Below are positions 16,023-27,700 of a stretch of 64,000 nt of DNA, one piece after another. Source of the DNA: Glebionis coronaria (lineage: Eukaryota; Streptophyta; Magnoliopsida; Asterales; Asteraceae). Location of the stretch: the NCBI GenBank assembly GCA_025667525.1, contig JANFOE010000050.1, positions 1,178,001-1,242,000 on the forward strand. Reading direction: 5' to 3'. The position numbers were made by a program, and so were the translations under genes. Positions within the stretch are counted from its first letter, which is position 1. Every line of letters begins with the position of its first letter. Below the pieces are notes generated by a model, which saw only the letters and a program-made list of their open reading frames with translations, was not told the DNA's origin and did no database searches.

Positions 16023-17260
16023 TGCCGGCTTGATTTACCCTATCTCGGATTCGCCTTGGGTAAGACCCGTCCATTGTGTGCCCAAGAAGGGCGGAATAAC
16101 CGTTGTTCCCAATGAACACAACGAGTTGATTCCCACTCGTCTCGTTACTGGGTGGAGAGTTTGTATTGACTATCACAAGCTCAATGATGCCACGAGAAAA
16201 GATCACTTTCCTCTTCCTTTCATGGATCAAATGCTCGAGCGTCTAGCTGGTAATGACTATTACTGCTTCTTAGACGGTTTCTCCGGGTATTTTCAAATTC
16301 CCATCGATCCCAAGGACCAAGAAAAGACCACATTCACTTGTCCCTACGGAACATTTGCTTACAAACGCATGCCTTTTGGTTTATGTAATGCTCCTGGGAC
16401 GTTCCAAAGGTGTATGATGGCTATCTTCCATGACATGGTGGAAGACACTATGGAAGTATTCATGGATGATTTCTCGGTTTATGGCTATCTTCCAATTTAG
16501 AACGTATGCTTAAGCGGTGTGAAGACACTCGCCTTATTCTTAATTGGGAAAAATGCCATTTCATGGTAAAAGAGGGCATCGTGCTAGGACACAAGATCTC
16601 CAAATCCGGTCTTGAAGTGGACCGTGCTAAAGTCGATGTTATCGCTAAGTTGCCTCCACCTTCAACCGTGAAGGGTGTGAGAAGTTTCCTTGGTCATGCG
16701 GGCTTTTACCGTCGATTCATCAAAGATTTTTCTAAAATCGCTCGCCCGATGACCCACCTCTTGGAAAAAGATACTCCTTTTATCTTTTCCAACGAGTGTA
16801 TCGAAGCCTTCAACCTGCTTAAGGATAAACTGACTAAGGCACCGGTCTTGGTTACCCCTAATTGGGAGCTTCCCTTTGAGTTGATGTGCGATGCTAGCGA
16901 CTTTGCTATTGGAGCGGTTTTGGGCCAAAGAGTGAATAAACACTTCCAACCAATCCATTACGCTAGCAAGACTATGACAGGGGCTCAATTGCATTATACG
17001 ACAACCGAAAAAGAGCTTTTAGCTGTTGTCTATGCTTTTGAAAATTTTCGCCCCTATCTTGTCCTTTCTACCACCATCGTTTATACCGATCATTTCGCGT
17101 TGAAGTACTTGTTAACTAAACAAGATGCCAAACCAAGACTTCTTCGCTGGGTTTTGCTACTTCAAGAATTTAAAATCGAAATTCGTGATAAGAAGGGAGC
17201 TAAAAACCTAGCCGCGGATCATCTCAATAGACTTGAGGATCCTTATCAAGGGGATCATCC
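16004..17260 (+). pseudogene. pol: Reverse transcriptase and RNase H of element C (broken)
   Basis: RT copies the genomic RNA into DNA and RNase H degrades the template. After a frameshift near 16000 relative to gag-protease, RT motifs read in order: SPWVRPVHCVPKKGG, WRVCIDYHKLN, FCFLDGFSGYFQI-like (as YYCFLDGFSGYFQI), YGTFAYKRMPFGLCNAP, and the catalytic FMDD at 16459-16470. A small deletion near 16483 causes a stop at 16498-16500; the reading then resumes with LGHKISKSG and the thumb. RNase H follows (about 16840-17240) with [30 protein letters not shown] and AADHLNRL, so its acidic residues are present. Domain content is complete but the frame is not. Confidence 0.9.
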
Positions 17261-18610
17261 GAACAAAGAGATCAATGACTCTTTTCCCCTGGAGACCTTA
17301 ATGTCTATCAACTCGACTTCTGATGAAACCCCGTGGTTTGCGGACATTGCAAACTACTTGGCGGGTGGAATTCTCGTTGACGGGCTAACATCCCAACAAA
17401 AGAAGAAGTTCTTCAAAGATATTAAGACTTACTTTTGGGATGACCCGTATCTATTCAAACAATGTGCTGATTTGATTATTCGCCGATGTGTTGATGGACC
17501 GGCAGCTTTAGAAATCCTTGACGCTTGCCACAAAGGACCCACTGGTGGTCACTTTGGTCCCAACTACACCGCCAAAAAAGTGTTTGACTCGGGATTTTAT
17601 TGGCCCACCATCTATCGTGACGCTCACGAGATGGTTAAACGTTGTGATGCTTGCCAAAAACAAGGCAAGATCACACATAAGGACGAGATGCCTTAGAATT
17701 CCATTCAAGAATGTGAAATCTTTGATGTTTGGGGTATCGACTTTATGGGGCCATTCCCTTCATCTAAAGGAAACAAATACATCCTTGTAGCCGTTGACTA
17801 CGTCTCCAAATAGGTTGAAGCCAAAGCTTTACCCACTAATGACGCAAGGGTGGTTTGTAACTTTTTGAAGTCGCTATTCGCTAGATTCGGTGTGCCTCGT
17901 GCCATTATTTGATCGCAGGACTCATTTTTGCAATGACCAATTTGCAAGAGTCATGGCTAAGTATGGTGTAAATCATCGTCTTTCCACCGCATACCACCCA
18001 CAAACTAATGGCCAGGCTGAAATCTCTAACCGAGGATTAAAGCGAATTCTCTAAAGAATCGTGGGAGAGCATCGTGCCTCATGGGCTGATAAACTTGGCT
18101 TTGTGGGCTTTTCGTACCGCATACAAGACTCCGATTGGTTGTACGCCATATGGTCTCGTGTACGGGAAAGCATGCCACCTCCCCATTGAGTTGGAGCACA
18201 AGGCTTACTGGGCCTTGAAGTGGGCTAATTTTGATATCAACAAAGCCGGTGACCTACGCAAGATCCAACTCAATGAGCTCAATGAACTCCGGAATGAGGC
18301 TTGTGAAAATTCTTTGATCTATAAGGAAAAGACTAAGCTCATTCACGACTCTAAGATTAAGAACCGAGAGTTCCAAGTTGGAGACAAAGTGTTACTCTTT
18401 AACTCTCGGTTGAAAATCTTTTCGGGCAAGCTGAAATCTCGTTGGTCTGGCCCATTCAGCATTGCCCAAATTTTTCCATATGGTACTCTCGAGCTCGCTC
18501 AACCTAATGGACCTAATTTTAAGGTGAATGGCCAACGAGTGAAGTTGTACTTTGGTGAGGACATCTCTCATGAGATGATTCCATCCCTCACCATGTTTCC
18601 CATGAACTAA
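17261..18610 (+). pseudogene. pol: Integrase of element C (several stops)
   Basis: Integrase joins the DNA copy to the genome. The zinc-binding HHCC domain (about 17500-17680) shows [11 protein letters not shown] and CDACQKQGK. The catalytic core runs from about 17700 to 18100: the first Asp in [10 protein letters not shown] is present, the region of the second Asp is damaged near 17910-17930, and the Glu region (QAEISNRG) is present. The C-terminal domain (18160-18600) has VLLFNSRLKIFSGKL and FKVNGQRVKLYF. Stops lie at 17694-17696 and near 17812, with frame damage near 17909 and 18052. The last 178 residues (18074-18610) are open. It is inactive as it stands. Confidence 0.9.
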
Positions 18611-18618
18611 TTTTGGGT

Positions 18619-18667
18619 CGAGTCAGGCTCGTGACTCGGTTATAAAAACAAGCGCTCCTCGGGAGGC
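18619..18667 (+). other. Paired stem-loops after the pol stop of element C
   Basis: Stem-loop 1 (18619-18638) has a 7-bp stem CGAGTCA/TGACTCG and loop GGCTCG. Stem-loop 2 (18652-18667) is GCGCTCCTCGGGAGGC: stem CTCC/GGAG, outer GC/GC, loop TCG. It begins 8 nt after the stop at 18608-18610. The matching pairs are at 3713-3752 and 24648-24698. Confidence 0.65.
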
Positions 18668-18956
18668 AGCCCGAGTATCTATCCTTTTCCGTTTTAACCT
18701 CCTAAGTGTAGGGGGACCTCTATAGGTCTTTGTGTTTGTGTGGTGATGTGATTACAGGGATGAATGCACTCTTGGAACCTTTGAAGAACCGTGCTCCCGT
18801 GTTATCTGAAATCCGGTTCTATCTCTCAACTATCGTGATTCAATTTTCTTCATACTCACATTTGAAATTGATCACTTTAGTCGTCTCTTCCTTAGCTTGA
18901 TTTAACCAACGTGCAAAATGTCATAAGTGTAGGGGAGACTTTTCCCACATGCTTAA

Positions 18957-18972
18957 ACATTGAGGACAATGT
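18957..18972 (+). other. ACATTG-AGGA-CAATGT hairpin next to a PPT-like motif
   Basis: A perfect 6-bp stem with an AGGA loop, followed 8 nt later by AAGTGTAGGGGGGAC. The same order is seen at 4046-4083 and, on the minus strand, at 24319-24357. Confidence 0.6.
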
Positions 18973-20535
18973 TTATCCTAAGTGTAGGGGGGACTTCTAT
19001 CGAAGTTTTAAGTGGACTTTTCCATGAAAATGCCTTCATTTAACCGGAAAATCATCTTTTTCAACATTTTTCAAATTTTTAATTAACTTTGGCCATTTAG
19101 TCGTACTTTAAAATTTTTATCGTTTCTTTCATATGTATATATCCCGCAATAAAGTCAAAAATATTAATAAAGTGGTGTAGCTAGTTTTGAAATCTTTGAC
19201 ATATTAGGCCCGTTGCGATTATTTTGACTCAACCCGAATAGACTTATCCAAGTTTATTCTAGCTAGTATCCTTAACCATGTAGACCTTAATTGGTTTATT
19301 AGGCTAAGTATCCACGAGTCTCATTACTTGAGATTTTAAACTGTGGAGAACGAGAAATGATAGAGTCAATTATAAGTCGGTATTCTTGCACAAGCTCACT
19401 TGGTGTAATTATTTGCCTATTCTCCCATCACTTGCTAATAATTTATCTGCAATAAGTAAGGTCGTACGATTTGAAAAGTTACTTAGCTTCTAGCCCAAGA
19501 TCGTTTAAAAGTTGCTCGGTAATGATAAGAGTTCATAGCCAAGGCATAACTTATGAAGCGGGGCGCGAAGATTGGCGAGTCCGAAAAGGCCCTAACAAGG
19601 CATGAGGATTCAATCTTATTGCTAAAGATCCAAGGTGATGTGAAAAGCATTATTCCCAAAATCAATATGAAGGATCAAGACTCACGACGAAAAGCAATCA
19701 ACTCCCATAAAGATCATGGAGAAGTCTATCCGAAAAGACCCTAACAAGGTATGAGGATAAATAGATCCAAGTCCGAAAAGGAGGCGGATCGTTGTATCTC
19801 AAAATCCCAATTAGCGATTGAAGAAATAATCATGAAGTCGGGGTCAACAAAGTTGGAGTACCCCTCAAAAGTCTCCAAGTGAAAAAACTCTATTAACGAT
19901 GAGAAGACCATTATCTCAAGCACGTCTCTCAAGATATGAAGTATGAAGTACATGCCAAATATCGGCCCGAGAAAGGTCTCAAATCGTGAACCGAGTTATG
20001 CCAAGATATGAACTTTTTGATATCCCGAGAAGCAGTTTTAAGAGATTTTGTCCTTTAGCTAACTATTGATCAAATCGTCCTACTTTGCTTTCAGCCTAAA
20101 TACACTATCAAAATAAGTCCAAAAATGCATCTTCATGATCATTCTAAGACAAAAATAAAATATAAGAGATACACCTAGGAATAAGGGATTTTAAGCATAT
20201 AATTAAGCCATGTGTGTAAGTGTTTGATTTGCTAACTTATAATAACAATGATCTCGTTTTTAAGCTTAGTTTGGGGAACGTGAAACTTGAGAGTGATATA
20301 TCTTCGCAGCACCAAAGCCCTAATGTAAGTCCTTGATCTCTTTGCAAGTTATTTCCATGTAGCTATTTTCAAGTGAAAATGGTTTTCTATCCTATTGTTT
20401 CTTTTAAAGTTTTAATTTCTCTTAGTACTTTAATTTTTGTTTTAGTAGCATGTTAATAAGGCCAAGGTTGATTGATTATGAGAAAAGTGTTAACTTGCTT
20501 TATCACTAAGGATTGCATGAGGGCATGGCAATGGT

Positions 20536-20550
20536 TAAGTGTAGGGGATT
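20536..20550 (+). other. Polypurine tract of element C
   Basis: TAAGTGTAGGGGATT directly precedes the 3' LTR start TGATAGG at 20551. Confidence 0.85.
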
Positions 20551-22060
20551 TGATAGGTGTGAAAACACCCATCCTTTTACCACTTATTTCTTGCTAAAAC
20601 AAGACCAAAACGCGTATTTAATATCATTTGTTTGGAATTATGCGTGGTTTTGTGTTTATTGTGTTTTCAGAGTCAACCGGATGAATATTGAAGAAAACAT
20701 GGGATTGCACGGGTTTTATCGAGGAAAAAGACTCAAAGACGAAGTCTATTGTCCAAGAGATGCAAAAGATTGGAAGTCAATGGGCCTATTTAAAGATTTA
20801 TCGAAGAAAAGGACCAAAGATGGAAGATTTACATATGTCGAAGAAACTCAAGTCTATTAAACGAAGAAATTAAAAGACGAGTTGAATTTAATCGTCGACA
20901 AATCCCGAATCAGAATCGAAAACGTCAACTTTTCTGAAAAGACGAGAAGACAAGAAGAAAGGGAGAAAGCCCACTCACCAACCAACCACTTGGCCTATAA
21001 AAGGAAATCACCCTCACACTTTTGGGACTAGTTTTCATTTCCCAGTTTTCTTCTTTTCTTTCGTAGGAAGCCAACACCACTAAGGTGTTGGTGATTTTTT
21101 TCATTTTGTTGAATCCTTAATCTTGTAAGCTTTTAATCTTTTTCCTTTGATTGTTTACACCTTAATCATCATTACAATCTTTCCATTTCATCTTGTTCAT
21201 CTTCATCTTTATAGTCCAAGTTCTAAAGTTCTTATTTAGTTGATTTTGATCTTCAAAAGTTAGTGGGTTTTGTGTTTTTATGATTGGGATTTGATGTTTA
21301 TGGTTAGTAGATGATTTGTTATTAGTTTTGTTTAAGATTTGGTTAAAAACTTGGTTGATTTTTGATAAATTCGTGATTCCCCTGTTTTCTCGCTGTGACT
21401 GTTCTTCATACCCAGAATATTTCGAGTAGCCACTATATTCCGAATAGCAATTTTATTCCGGGTAGGATTTTTATTCGGAATGGCCTTTTATTCCAGGTAG
21501 CAACTTATTCCGCATAGAGCTTTTTATTCCGCATTGCCCATTTATTCCGAGTAGCAAGTTTATTCCGAATTGCCCAGTTATTCCGCATAAGGACTTTATT
21601 CCGGATTGCCCGTTTATTCCGAGTAGCACTTTATTCCGCATGGTCTTTTTATTCCGCATAGCTTCTTTATTCCGAATAGATATATATTCCGCATGACAAG
21701 TATATTCCGGATTGCCAAATATTCTGAGTAGCCCATTATTCCGCATAGCAATTTATTCCGAATAGCCTATATATTTCGGATAGAATCATTATTCCGAATA
21801 GGGCCTTTATTCCGAGCAGAGCATTTTTAAGGTTATTTTCAAGTTACTGTTTTATTTAAATTTGAATTCAAGTTTTATTTTTTATTGATTAACTGCTTCT
21901 AGTTTACCTTTTAGTTACTTCACGCATTCACCTTTTTAGTAGAATAGAAAACCAAACCCCCTATTTGTTACCAAGAACAATCATTCCACTTTGAGTTGTG
22001 ATCAATTCGAGGAGATTCCGAGAGAACTAAATCTGAACCCATACAAAAACGAGTGTATCA
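20551..22060 (+). repeat. 3' LTR of element C
   Basis: It is 1510 bp, with the same ends as the 5' LTR, a TATAAAA at 20996-21002 and the ATTCCG array at about 21416-21822. Differences from the 5' LTR include many C/T and A/G changes in the array, as expected for decay of methylated cytosines. Confidence 0.95.
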
Positions 22061-22065
22061 AAGTG
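22061..22065. other. Target-site duplication AAGTG (right)
   Basis: It matches 11230-11234, so the element C boundaries are exact. Confidence 0.9.
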
Positions 22066-23237
22066 CTTATTGTGATTTTGCTTATTTGTGTTAAGCCGGG
22101 TTTTAGAAACCCTTTTATCCCGAACTAGTTGAAAACCATATTATTCCGACTTATTTGCAAACCCTAATATCCCGAATTAACTACAGTACACTTTATTCTG
22201 ACTTAAACCTTATTTTCCCTCCAAATAAAAACATCACATTCCGACTTAAGTAACAAATCTTCATTCCGGATTATATGCAAAGAAGGGTATATTCCGAATT
22301 AAGTGCAAGATTGCACATTCTCGATTATGTGTGAGATTCCTTTCCCGAATTGTGTGCTAAGCTCATTTCCCGGATTAGGTAAAGGACTACAGATTCCGGA
22401 TTAGTTCGTAAAGTGGTATTCCGAATTGAGTGTGGACGCTGGATTCCGGATAAGGTACAAATTTCATTATTCCGAATTGTGTTGTGATTGTGGATTCCGG
22501 ATTACGTTGAAAGCATGCATTCCGAGTTAGGTTAAGCACTTATTCCGGATTAGTTGTTGGATCCTCATTCCGAATTACATTCAGAGCATTATTCCGGATT
22601 ACATACGGATCTCATATTCCGAATTAGGTTAGGGATCGTGGATTCCGACTAAATTGTTTTTCACAGATTCCGAATTAGGTTGGAATTTTTGATTCCTGGT
22701 TGTTTGGTTTTATCATTTCCCGACTTATGTTTAGTTCTTGTTTCCCGACTTATTTTCAAACTTAATTTTTCCCGCCAATTTTTACTTAGTTTAATTTTTA
22801 AACATTTTCACTTAATTTAATTTTCAAGTTATTTTTTATGAAGTTTACATTTTTATAAAGTTTAAAGTTTCAAATTTACTTTTAAAGTTTTAATTTTTCG
22901 TCATTTATCTTTTAAGTCTTAATTTTTAGTTTAACTTTTAAAGCTTTCATTTTTTCTCAACGACATGTACATTTTCACTTTCATTTTAAAATAGATAATT
23001 ACCTTTAGCTATTTTCACCAAGTTCTACTGTGCAGCATTCATTTTGGAAAAGAAATCAAGGTTAGACATTCTTCTTTATTTTTAATAGCTTTTACGTATA
23101 TGTTATTTGTAGACTTAGATAATCAAGCTCCCCCTTTTAGTGACCAACACCAATAATTCCACCCTAAACCGTGATCAATTCGATTAGATACTGAGAACGA
23201 TTGAGTACATATGCAAACACCATTAAATCACATATTA
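22066..23237 (+). repeat. Gypsy LTR D1, right part
   Basis: It continues the LTR broken at 11234; the whole is about 2.1 kb. It contains a second type of motif array (about 22143-22745) with ATTCCGAATTAGG and TTCCGGATTA units spaced some 20-30 bp. It ends CATATTA two bases before the PBS at 23240. Confidence 0.8.
22143..22745 (+). repeat. ATTCCG array in LTR D1
   Basis: Over twenty copies of ATTCC(G)(G/A)A/TTTA-like motifs are separated by unrelated spacers of about 12-25 bp. It is related to, but different in phase and flank from, the array in element C. Confidence 0.8.
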
Positions 23238-23239
23238 AA

Positions 23240-23254
23240 TGGCGCCGTTTCTGG
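23240..23254 (+). other. Primer binding site of D1
   Basis: TGGCGCCGTTTCTGG lies two bases after the LTR end, of the same type as in element C. Confidence 0.8.
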
Positions 23255-23416
23255 CTCTTTTCGTAAAGATTAACGGTTTTTAGTGAGAAAAATTGGATTT
23301 TGGGAACGTTATTTTCTAGCATAAAAAATTTTAAAAATACTAAAAAAATAAAATTTTCAAAAATCCAAAAAAATAAAAATATAAAAAACCAAAAATATTG
23401 TATATTATTTTAGTGT

Positions 23417-24199
23417 ATGCGTACTCGATCTTCATCCTATTCTGAGCCCGAGACACGTAGAGACTTAGATATGGCCGGTGTGCATAATAATAACAACCCA
23501 CCCCACCCCAATTGGAATAATAACAACAATAACAACCATGTACCTCAACCCGACCTTCGTACGATGGAGGAGCTTTGTCAACTAACTATGAACGGACGTG
23601 GAGGACCCATTGCGTCAATGCAAATCACAGCTCCCGAATTTTCGTTGAAGCATCACATGATCCAAAAGTTCAAAATGCTTGTCCATTTCGCGGATTACCG
23701 GATGATGATGCCAACAAACACCTCGATAAATTCATAACCGTCACACAAAGCATGAAATTGCCCGGTGTTTCCATGGATTTTCTTCGCCTTCACCTTTTTA
23801 CACACACTTTATCACACCATGCCGAAAAATGGTTTGATCGTCTTCCCAAAAACTCAATTCATACATGGGACGAAATGACTCAAAAAATTTTGTCGCGCTA
23901 CTTTCCACCATCCATGGTCACTAGTCTTCGCAATCAAATCAGTGGTTTCACTCAAGAACCTGATGAGTCGCTTTTCGATGCTCGGGAACGTTATAATTTC
24001 TAGATCGTCCGTTGTCCGAACCATAACATGCTCCCCGTCACTTTGATTGATACTTTCTACAATGGTTTAACTTTTTGTGATCGTGATACGATTAATGCTG
24101 CCGTCGGTGGTACATTCATGAAGAGAAGACCCGAGGAGTGTAGAGAGCTTATAGAAAATAAGACCACTCACCACAAAAATTGGGATTCATCCGCATCTA
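23417..24199 (+). pseudogene. gag: Truncated gag of D1
   Basis: It starts MRTRSSSYSEPE with DLDMAGVHNNNN, closely related to the Gag of D2. A frameshift near 23670 moves the reading to another frame, which shows DDDANKHLDKFITVTQSMKLPGV and HHAEKWFDRLPKNSIHTWDEM. A stop (TAG) lies at 24001-24003, and the same frame then continues to HHKNWDSSAS. At 24199/24200 the homology ends abruptly and minus-strand 3' noncoding sequence begins. It is a dead fragment; the zinc knuckle and everything after are missing. Confidence 0.88.
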
Positions 24200-24733
24200 T
24201 AACAAAGGAAAAACTAATAGGCCAAAACAGATTAAAATTTTTTAAAAATGTCGAAAAATCAATTTTTCGGTTAAAATGAGGACAAATACAAGGAAAAGAC
24301 CACTTAACTTCGATAGAAGTCCCCCTACACTTAATATAAAAATTGTCCTCAATGTTTAAGCATGTGGAAGTAACCTCCCCTACACTTAGGACATTGTGCA
24401 CTTTGTTTAAATCTTGTTAAGGAAGAGACAACTAAAGTGATTCCTATTTTAATATTGGAAAATATAAAATAGAGAATCAAAAGAGTTTAGGATAGAACCG
24501 GGCAGACGGGAACACGGAATCACGGGTCGTCAAAAATCATCAAGAGTGGATCATTGAGCGCTCGAATCCCTGAATATGAGAAGAGAGGAAATAGCAAACA
24601 CCAACGGGTCTCCCCTACACTTAGGATAAAAGATAGATACTTGGGTTGCCTCTCAAGAAGCGCTTGATTTTTGTTCACCGAGTCTTGAGCCTGACTCGAC
24701 CTTGATTAGCATAGGAAGAAGCTTTGAAAAACA
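24200..24733 (-). other. 3' noncoding region of D2, truncated at an inversion joint
   Basis: Read on the minus strand it follows the D2 stop at 24734. It contains the paired stem-loops (24698-24648) and PPT-like TAAGTGTAGGGG motifs at about 24607-24622, 24375-24388 and 24319-24333, with an ACATTG-AGGA-CAAT hairpin between the last two. Its order matches 18611-19010 of element C. It is cut at 24200 before a terminal PPT or LTR. Confidence 0.75.
24648..24698 (-). other. Paired stem-loops after the D2 stop
   Basis: On the minus strand the stem CGAGTC/GACTCG with loop AGGCTCAA (24679-24698) is followed by GCGCTTCTTGAGAGGC (24648-24663). The first stem differs from element A in both arms, so pairing is kept. 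Confidence 0.6.
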
Positions 24734-27700
24734 TCAACCGGGATCAAATACATAGTTTTTGTCCATCAAGTAACACAAGCTTAAGGCGAACAAGGCAAGC
24801 CAAAGAAGAGTAGGCAAGGTTCCCTTAAGCAAAGATGGAGCACGGTGGGAGCAAGGGTGAAGAGGTGCAAGCATACCTCCAATAGTTCCAAAAATCTTTC
24901 CTTTTATTTCATCAGACGGATACTGAGATGGCTTAAAAAGTGCAATACCCGGATCGAACACCTTTTCCTTTAGGGGAAAATGGCACTCAGGCTCAGCATA
25001 ATTTGAAGAACATCCACTAAGAAAATGCACAACCTCGTCCTCAGAAGGTGGACAAAGAGGTGTCAAAACATACGTGTTGCGGATGTTGGTGTCGTCCGGT
25101 GTCGTCTCCTTTGAAAGAATTTTCTTCAAATATGTAGAAGGATGAAGACCATAATCATCAAAGTCCAAAGGAGGAGCATCACTCTCATTTGGGAAGTATG
25201 TGTTGAGAAAAGTAGCAAAGTCTTCCGCAAATGAGTAGTCATCCAAAGTAGGATCAAGTGTTGTAGGCGGAGGATCTTCATCATGAGAAGAATCACTCGA
25301 AAGAGTATCGGCCTCATCAAAATCATCATAAGTGGGCATGTCTGGATACTCAGAAGTAAAATCATCATAATCATCTCCATTAGAACTAGAATCATCATCA
25401 TAAGCATCATAGATTGGTGGAGAATCATATATGGGTGGAGGTTCCAAATTGGAGAGAGAATCATCCACATCATCTTGAAACAGTGGATTATCATTGCAAG
25501 AATCGAATAGAGGATTGTTGTAGATGACAAAATCATCAAGCACATTAATCATATACGCCGATTCTCTTCCATTATATTTACTTGTAAGCTTCCCCATTTC
25601 AAAAACTTGTGCATCATCCCCGACTCTTAAGATGAGTTCACATTTATCCACATCTACTAAAGCTCTACTGGTTCTCAAAAATGGGCGTCCAAGTATTAAG
25701 GGAATACGAGGGTCCATTTCATAATCAACAACGACGAAGTCGACCGGAAAAGTGAATGTGCCAACTTTAATGAACACATCTTCGGCGATACCAAGGGGGT
25801 ACGCGAGAGTGTGATTTGCAAGCTCAAGAGTCATCTTCGTTGGTGTAAGATCGGGTAATGATAACTTTTTCCAAACACTTAAAGGCATCAAATTTATACT
25901 TGCCCCGAGATCGGCTAAGGCAGTAAATTCGTCGGTTTGGTTAAAAGTACAAGGTAGCACAAAACGACCGGGATCTCCAAGTTTTTCCGGAAGATCCTTA
26001 AGAAGGATTGCAGAGCAATTTTCATTCAAGCGAGTATTAACAAACTCGACCATCTTCTCCTTCTTACTAAGCAATTCCTTAAACATCTTGACAAATTGTG
26101 GCATTTGGGCAAGAGCTTCAACAAGGGTAAAGGTGACGGTCATGCCGGAAATCTTGTTCAAAAAGTTAGAGATTTGAACGTCATTCTTAGTCAAAATTCT
26201 AGCCTTGTTGAGTCGAGAAGGGTAAGGAATGCTGGGGTTGGGTGGTGGAGGTGTAGAAGGTGAAGGTTGAGATGTTGAAGGGTTAAAGGTGGAAGGTGGG
26301 GTTGGTGGAGGATTCTTCTTGGGTACTTCTACATGACGAGGCGGAGACGGTAATGGTGAACTAATACTAGGTGAAGGAGTAGTAGGGATAAATGGTGGTG
26401 GAGGAGGTGTAGATGGAGGAACTGGGGGTGGGATAGATGGTCCTACTAAAGTTGCTCCACTACGGGTAGTAATAGCACTCACATTCGCTCTCGGATTGGT
26501 GACGGTGTTTGAAGGTAGAGAGCCCGAAGTAGAGGGTTGAGTGGTTGGTAAGAAACTAGCCAGCATATTCTTCAAATCATTTGTTTGAGTGCTAAAGGAG
26601 GATTGTATATCATTTCGAAGCTCGGATCTAATGTCATTCCCTTGCTTAGTGATATCCCCTTTCAAATTGAAAATTTGGCTTTGTAGATTCTTGATTTGCT
26701 CGCCTTGGGTTCTCATTAAAGCTTCAACATCTTGATTAATGGGTGGGGCGTGTTGAGCGGGTGGGTGATAAGGATTAGAAGCTCGAGGTGGGATTTGGTT
26801 GCTTCTATTGTAATTGTTGTTGGGGTTGTGGTTTTGAGGAGAAAAACCGGGTGCAAGGTAGTTTTTTGACCGGTAACTTAGCAAATTTCGATCCCCTTGA
26901 GGTCGGGCTTGGTAATTTTCCAGTGAATAGTTACCATAAGCCGCATACACGTTTTCTGGATTGCCTTGAGTAGAAGGACAATCAGTGTATGAGTGAGGAC
27001 CGCCGCATGTCTCACAAGAATTTGCTACAGCTTTAACTTGTTGTTGTTGGTTTGTAGCGATGAGCAAGATATTTTTGTTCATTTCGGCCATCATGCGGGT
27101 GAATTCGGTCATGTCGGGGTTTGCTGAAGTAGAAGAAACATTGACTCTCGAGTTGTTCCTTGAAGAAGCGGAGGAATCCCAATTTTTGTGATGGGTAGTC
27201 TTGTTCTCAATAAGCTCTCTACACTCCTCGGGTCTTCTTTTCATAAATGTGCCACCGGCGGCTGCATTAATCGTATCACGATCACGAAAAGTCAAACCAT
27301 TGTAGAAAGTATCAATTAAGGTAACGGGGAGCATGTTTTGGTTTGGACATCGATCGATCAAAACATTATATCTTTCCCAAGCATCAAAGAGAGATTCATC
27401 GGGTTCTTGCATGAAACCGCTGATTTGATTTCGAAGGCTCGTGACCATGGATGGTGGAAAGTAGCGCGACAAAAATCGTTGAGTCATGTCGTCCCAAGTA
27501 TGAATTGAATTCTTCGGGAGACGATCAAACCATTTTTCGGCATGGTGGGATAAAGTATGTGGAAATAGCTGTAGGCGAAGGACATCCATAGTAACACCGG
27601 GCAACTTCATGCTTTGAGTAATAGTAATGAATTTGTCGAGGTGCTTGTTGGCATCATCATCCGGTATTCCGCGAAATGGATTAGTTTGCACTTTGTTGGA

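Larger units (their letters stand above)
18611..20550 (+). other. 3' noncoding region of element C with repeated PPT-like motifs
   Basis: No env-like ORF is seen in 1.9 kb. It contains the paired stem-loops (18619-18667) and AAGTGTAGGGG-type motifs at about 18704, 18924, 18980 and, as the true PPT, 20537. A hairpin ACATTG-AGGA-CAATGT lies at 18957-18972. Two copies of a segment like 'ccctaacaaggcatgagga' occur near 19590 and 19739. The part 19340-20100 strongly resembles the reverse complement of about 48950-49750 in element B, although the two elements have different LTRs. Confidence 0.75.
11235..22060 (+). mobile_element. Complete Gypsy (Athila-like) retrotransposon, element C
   Basis: This is a structurally complete element of 10,826 bp: 5' LTR, PBS, gag-protease, RT-RNase H, integrase, 3' noncoding region, PPT and 3' LTR in the usual Gypsy order, flanked by AAGTG. 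Both LTRs are 1510 bp and differ at roughly two dozen positions by eye, so the insertion is fairly young. Pol has frameshifts and stops, so it is not autonomous now. It lies inside LTR D1. Confidence 0.95.

Noticed and set aside
18611..20550. Possible env-like gene downstream of pol
   Set aside because: Some Athila elements carry one, but no long frame, signal peptide or membrane segment is found here.
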